Assembly (NCBI GenBank): GCA_007449985.2
Contig: VIIQ02000008.1
Span: forward strand, 186,001-250,000
DNA: 64,000 nt
Direction of reading: 5' to 3'
Source: Desmodesmus armatus
Lineage: Eukaryota; Chlorophyta; Chlorophyceae; Sphaeropleales; Scenedesmaceae
The first letter of the stretch is position 1. Each line of letters begins with the position of its first letter. Under the pieces are notes generated by a model. It did no database searches and was not told the origin of the DNA. It saw only the letters and a list, made by a program, of their open reading frames with translations. Both the position numbers and the translations under genes were made by a program. Shown one piece after another: positions 60,400 to 64,000 of this stretch.

Positions 60400-63300
60400 T
60401 CACTTCCCCCTGGGGCGTCCCCTGCTGCTGCCTGCCTGCTGCTGCTGTGGTGGTGGCAGGTGCTGCTTCTGCTTCCCTCCCTTGGCCTTGCTGGCCAACA
60501 CCTGCAGGGGTGCCTCAGCATGGAAGGCCAGTGCAGCAGCACAGAACGCCAGGCTGGCTGCTGTGCCGGCTGCCCCCACTGCTGCTCGCCAGGCCTCACG
60601 CTCCGCAGGTGTGTGCCAGATGGTCTTGCCACGCAGGCGTGAGGGCAGGTGGGGCTGCGAGTCTGCCTCCTCAGCCACCTCTTCATCAGGGTCATCGTCA
60701 ACACCCTGCGCAGCCGGCAGCGTAACATGCACAGCGCAGCAGCAGGCAGGTGGGTGTCCGCTACAAGACAATGTAAGTGGGTGTACGCTGGGGATGGTCA
60801 GTGTGACTTTGTGATGCTTGCTAATGAGGGGCAGACCGTGCGCAAAATTCGAGTGCGTGGGGATGGACGGCACACAGAAGATAGCCTACGTCGACGGTTG
60901 CCATGGCTTTCTGCGCAAAGCATAAAGCAGCACATGCAGGCATGTGCAGTCTGTGGCATGTGCTGAGCCAACATGTCAACATTTCCAGGACACCCTTTTC
61001 CAGCAGCTACCTCCGTAGCGGGTGCTGAAGCCATGTTTATACCCCAGGTCCCTTTCAAACCACCCTTCCTCAGTGAGGCAAGCACCCAGTGGTAAGACCG
61101 ACATTTGAGCCAGCAGCTCACCTGCTCATGCAGCTGCGCCCTCAAGTTGGCCAGGCTCCTCCTCCTGCCCTTGGGCCCGTCCTCGTCCCCAGCACCATCC
61201 TCACTGCCCTCCTCGGTCACCTCCATAGACTCTGTTGCTGCTGCTGCAGCAGCAGCCCTGCCACGGCCCTTGCCAGCTGCCTGCTTGGCGCCCTTTGCCC
61301 CGGCCTGCTTCTTGCCCCTGCTGCTCTGCACACCCTCCTCCTCATCGTCAGCATCAGCATCGTGAGACACCTGCAACGCATCATTCAATCAGCAGCAGCA
61401 GGGCCAGTTTGGGTGCCTGCACAAGCCTTTCCTGCATGTGCTGAGTGCACATGCTTCATACGCAAGGCAACTCCGCTGTGTTGGCCAAGACAAAAGCAGC
61501 AGCTGTTCATGCTCAGCGGCTGTCTCAACATGCTTCATAAACAGTTCTACAATGGATGCATTGCGGCGCACCTCCACTGATGCAGCCCGCCCGCGCTTCT
61601 GTCCACGGCCGCCACCGCCGGCTGCTGCTGCTGCATCTGGCAGGGCGCCGCTGTGTGCAGGTGCCAGGGAGTTCTGCCTTGAGGGAGCTCGGCTGGCATC
61701 TGCCTGACCAGCTCCACTTGCACGACCCTTGTTGCGGGAGGCGGGCCGGGGCGGTAGCCCTGCAGCTGCTGCAGCCTTGCGGCCACCACCAACACCAGCA
61801 GCTGCAGCAGCAGCGCCCTTCCTGCGCTTCGAGGCGGGCTCATCCTCATGAGGCGCATCACCATCCTCGCTGCCTGCCTGCAGGGAGTTGCTGCTGGCAG
61901 CCCGCTTGACACCCTGCCGGGCCTTGCCCCTCTTTGCCACAGCCGCAGCCCCCTTGCCGCCCTTCCCTTTATCCTCCCCGCCAGCGCCCTCATCGTCATC
62001 AACCTCCATCCCATCCCTGTCCCCATCATCCTCTCCTGCTGCTGCTGGATGGCCGGCCTCGCCCTCCGAGCTCTCCTCCACACCCTCTGCATCATGCTCG
62101 CCATCCTCATCTTCACCAAAGGCCTCCCCATCAGCGGCAAGGTAGGGTGCCTCCCCTGTAGCCGCCACCAGCTGCTGCTCCACCAGCAGCAGCTGCAGCC
62201 GCAGCTGCCCCAGCACGACGTGCCTCGCCGCAGCGTCCTCATCCCCATGTGCATCTGCTGGGGTGGCGCCTGCCGCCGCCACAGCGCGCGCCCAGGCCGT
62301 GTCCCGGCTGTATGCAGCAGCATCTGCAGAGAGGGCCCCTGCGTCGCTGCCGGCCTGCGGCTTGCCTGTCAGCAGCTCAATGGCTGCTGCTGTGGTGGCA
62401 GCCTGCCAGGTGTCGGGCACCTCGCCGCCCACCAGGCGCTGCAGGGCCTTGGCGTACTGGGACCAGGTGGTGCTGGGGGGCGGGGGTGCAGCTTTTGCTG
62501 CTGCTGCTGGCTGGCAGAGGCTCTCCAGACTGCCCAGGGCTGACTTGACTGCTGCGAGCTGCCAGCCTGAGAAGGGACCTGTTGGGAGGTGGAGTGGTAC
62601 AGGCACGCACAAACAGGCCGCCAAGGCATTGGTTTTATACCTTCTTGTAATTATGGTTTACCATAGGAGCAGCTGACACTGCAGGCATGTAGTAGATGCG
62701 CCGGAATATGGCATGGCCGGTGACAACCCCGCATGTAGGCACATGCGGCATGGCGTCAAAGTGCCAGCTCTGCGGCAGCTGTTTTGGACAGTCACACGCA
62801 CACCTGATGAGTCAACAACATCCCATGCATTGCCCTTGGTGCCAACTTGTGTCTGCTATGCCGCACGCCTGCATAGAAGCCGCTGCTTGCTCACCTGCCT
62901 CGTCATCGTCCCCACCCACTGCTGCTGCAGCCGCCGCCGCAGCCGCCGCTGCTGCCGCCTCGTCCTTGGCCTTGGCAGCAGCAGTGCCTGTCTTCCTGAT
63001 CTGCTCGGCTGCTGCTGACCTGGCGTGTCTGGATGGCAGTGCCCTGGGGGCCAATGCCTCTGCCTCCTTCTTCTTCTTGGCTGACGCTGCCTTGCTGCCC
63101 TTACCACCCTCACTGTCGTCAGGGCTGTTGGCAGCAGCCGCTGCTGCTGCCGCAGCCGCCGCCTTGGCGGCAGCTGCCTTAGCCAAGGCTGTTGACAGGC
63201 TGGGAAGCACCTGGGTGGTGGTAGTGTGTGTGTGTGTGTGGGGGGGGGGGAGGGGCAAGGACTCAAACTTGTTAGCCGTCAGCAGGAAGCACTCAAAGGG

Positions 63301-64000
63301 CGACCTCCATCCTGTGGCGCCCAGTCACAGGCATGAGAGCAATGCCAAACATGCACATGCCAAGGTGGGGCCATGCAGTGGCATGCATGAGCCACGTGGA
63401 GCCCCCGCCCCCCCCCTCTGCTCATGCGAGGATCTCTCCCCCCCCCCCGCCCCCACACCACACACACCCCTCACCTTGTCCAAGTTGGCCTTGAGCTCCT
63501 TCTCCCTGTTGCCCCGCACCTCACATGCACCCATCAGCGCCTCAACCTGCGCCGGCTGCTCCAGCAGCGCCCACCCCTCAGGACCCTGCTGCAGCAGCAG
63601 ACCCGCGTGGTCCAGAGGCGCCGCCAGCACCGCACCGGGACCACCACCCATCCCTGCTACCCCCTCCGCACCCCCGTCTGCCTCTGCGCCATCGGCAGCC
63701 TTGCTGGCAGAGCCCCCGGGGGTTCTACCCCCGCTGCTTGCAAAGGCGGACGCCATCATGTCTGCGGCCGAGGGCCCAGCGGCAGCGCTGGCTGCGGCTT
63801 CCTGTGCTGCCGCCAGCAGCAGCTGCAGGGTGGCGGCTGCGCCCCCCACCTCCTGCTGCAGCAGCAGGGCATCCTTGTTGCCGCCCAGGCCCCACCAGTA
63901 GCAGCGGTTGAAGCGGTCGCTGCCGAGAGGCTGGCGGCGCACAGCGTAGCGGCCCTCCTGCTGCTCCAAGCGGTCCTGCAACCTGAGTGAGGGGCACACA
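60400..64000 (-). CDS. WHIM-domain chromatin protein, 3' part (gene continues past window)
   Basis: The 5' part lies beyond base 64000. The first visible exon (63475-63982) encodes RLEQQEGRYAVRRQPLGSDR, FNRCYWWGLGGNKDALL, EGWALLEQPAQVEALMGAC and GNREKELKANLDK. This is the WHIM pattern (PLGxDRxxxxYWW ... W ... RGxREKxL) of ISWI-partner proteins such as BAZ/ACF1, ITC1 and plant DDT proteins, where it contacts the remodeller and linker DNA. Later exons: 62895-63210 (Ala/Lys-rich), about 61561-62579 (helical GWQLAAVKSALGSLESL, then acidic DDEGAGGEDKGKGGKGA and basic stretches), 61123-61370 (SHDADADDEEEGVQ, KGRRRSLANLRAQLHEQ) and 60400-60709 (GKTIWHTPAEREAWRAAVGA, a conserved-looking helical end). 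Ala-, Gln- and charge-rich linkers are long. A DDT or homeodomain, if present, would lie upstream. Family call is good; the exact subfamily is open. Confidence 0.78.

Noticed and set aside
62696..63901. A 401-codon plus-strand open frame rich in Ala and Ser
   Set aside because: It overlaps the WHIM-domain exons on the minus strand, which match a known family; the plus-strand frame has only triplet-repeat composition.

Overview
The window looks like nuclear DNA of a green alga (core Chlorophyta, possibly Sphaeropleales or Volvocales). The basis is: intron-dense genes with GT-AG introns and short exons, plant-type protein families (a legumain/vacuolar processing enzyme, GATA fingers, a WHIM-domain chromatin protein) and very many CAG/GCA triplet runs coding for Gln and Ala. 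The exact genus is inference. No organellar, bacterial or viral genes were seen.

Layout. 343-10391 (-): a complete SYF1/XAB2-type splicing factor built of HAT repeats in about 20 exons. 11047-15730 (+): a legumain (C13 protease). 18024-22414 (-): a GATA-like zinc-finger protein with a polyQ middle and a C-terminal SAM domain. 23399-26730 (-): an NAA60-like N-terminal acetyltransferase with a Gln-rich tail. 27247-33913 (+): a very large Gln/Ala-rich protein whose last 65 residues resemble the C-terminus of PHRF1/SCAF-type proteins. 34407-37839 (+): a two-domain chromate (CHR) transporter. 37840-40849: a gene-poor 3 kb stretch with a possible transposon relic. 40850-43956 (+): a secreted or vacuolar M20 carboxypeptidase of the PM20D1/CPS1 type. 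44827-53967 (+): a WDR17 homologue. 55333-58817 (-): a second GATA-type protein. 60400 to beyond 64000 (-): the 3' part of a WHIM-domain, probably ISWI-associated, chromatin protein.

The genes share no pathway and are not an operon or cluster. SYF1 and legumain are divergent, as are NAA60 and the Gln/Ala-rich gene, so each pair may share a promoter region.

The most unusual signal is structural. Short tandem duplications, mostly with a period of about 120-140 bp, repeatedly straddle exon-intron boundaries in SYF1 and legumain. They leave decoy acceptors or donors attached to pieces of exon inside introns. A similar period appears in the coding repeats of the Gln/Ala-rich gene. Other points are a GATA+SAM architecture, a zinc-finger intron at the same place and phase in both GATA genes, a large insertion in the active-site poly-proline loop of the legumain, several perfect 16-bp palindromes, and three apparent one-base reading-frame breaks. 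The breaks may be assembly indels. All gene models were read by eye; boundaries without a clear splice site are approximate.
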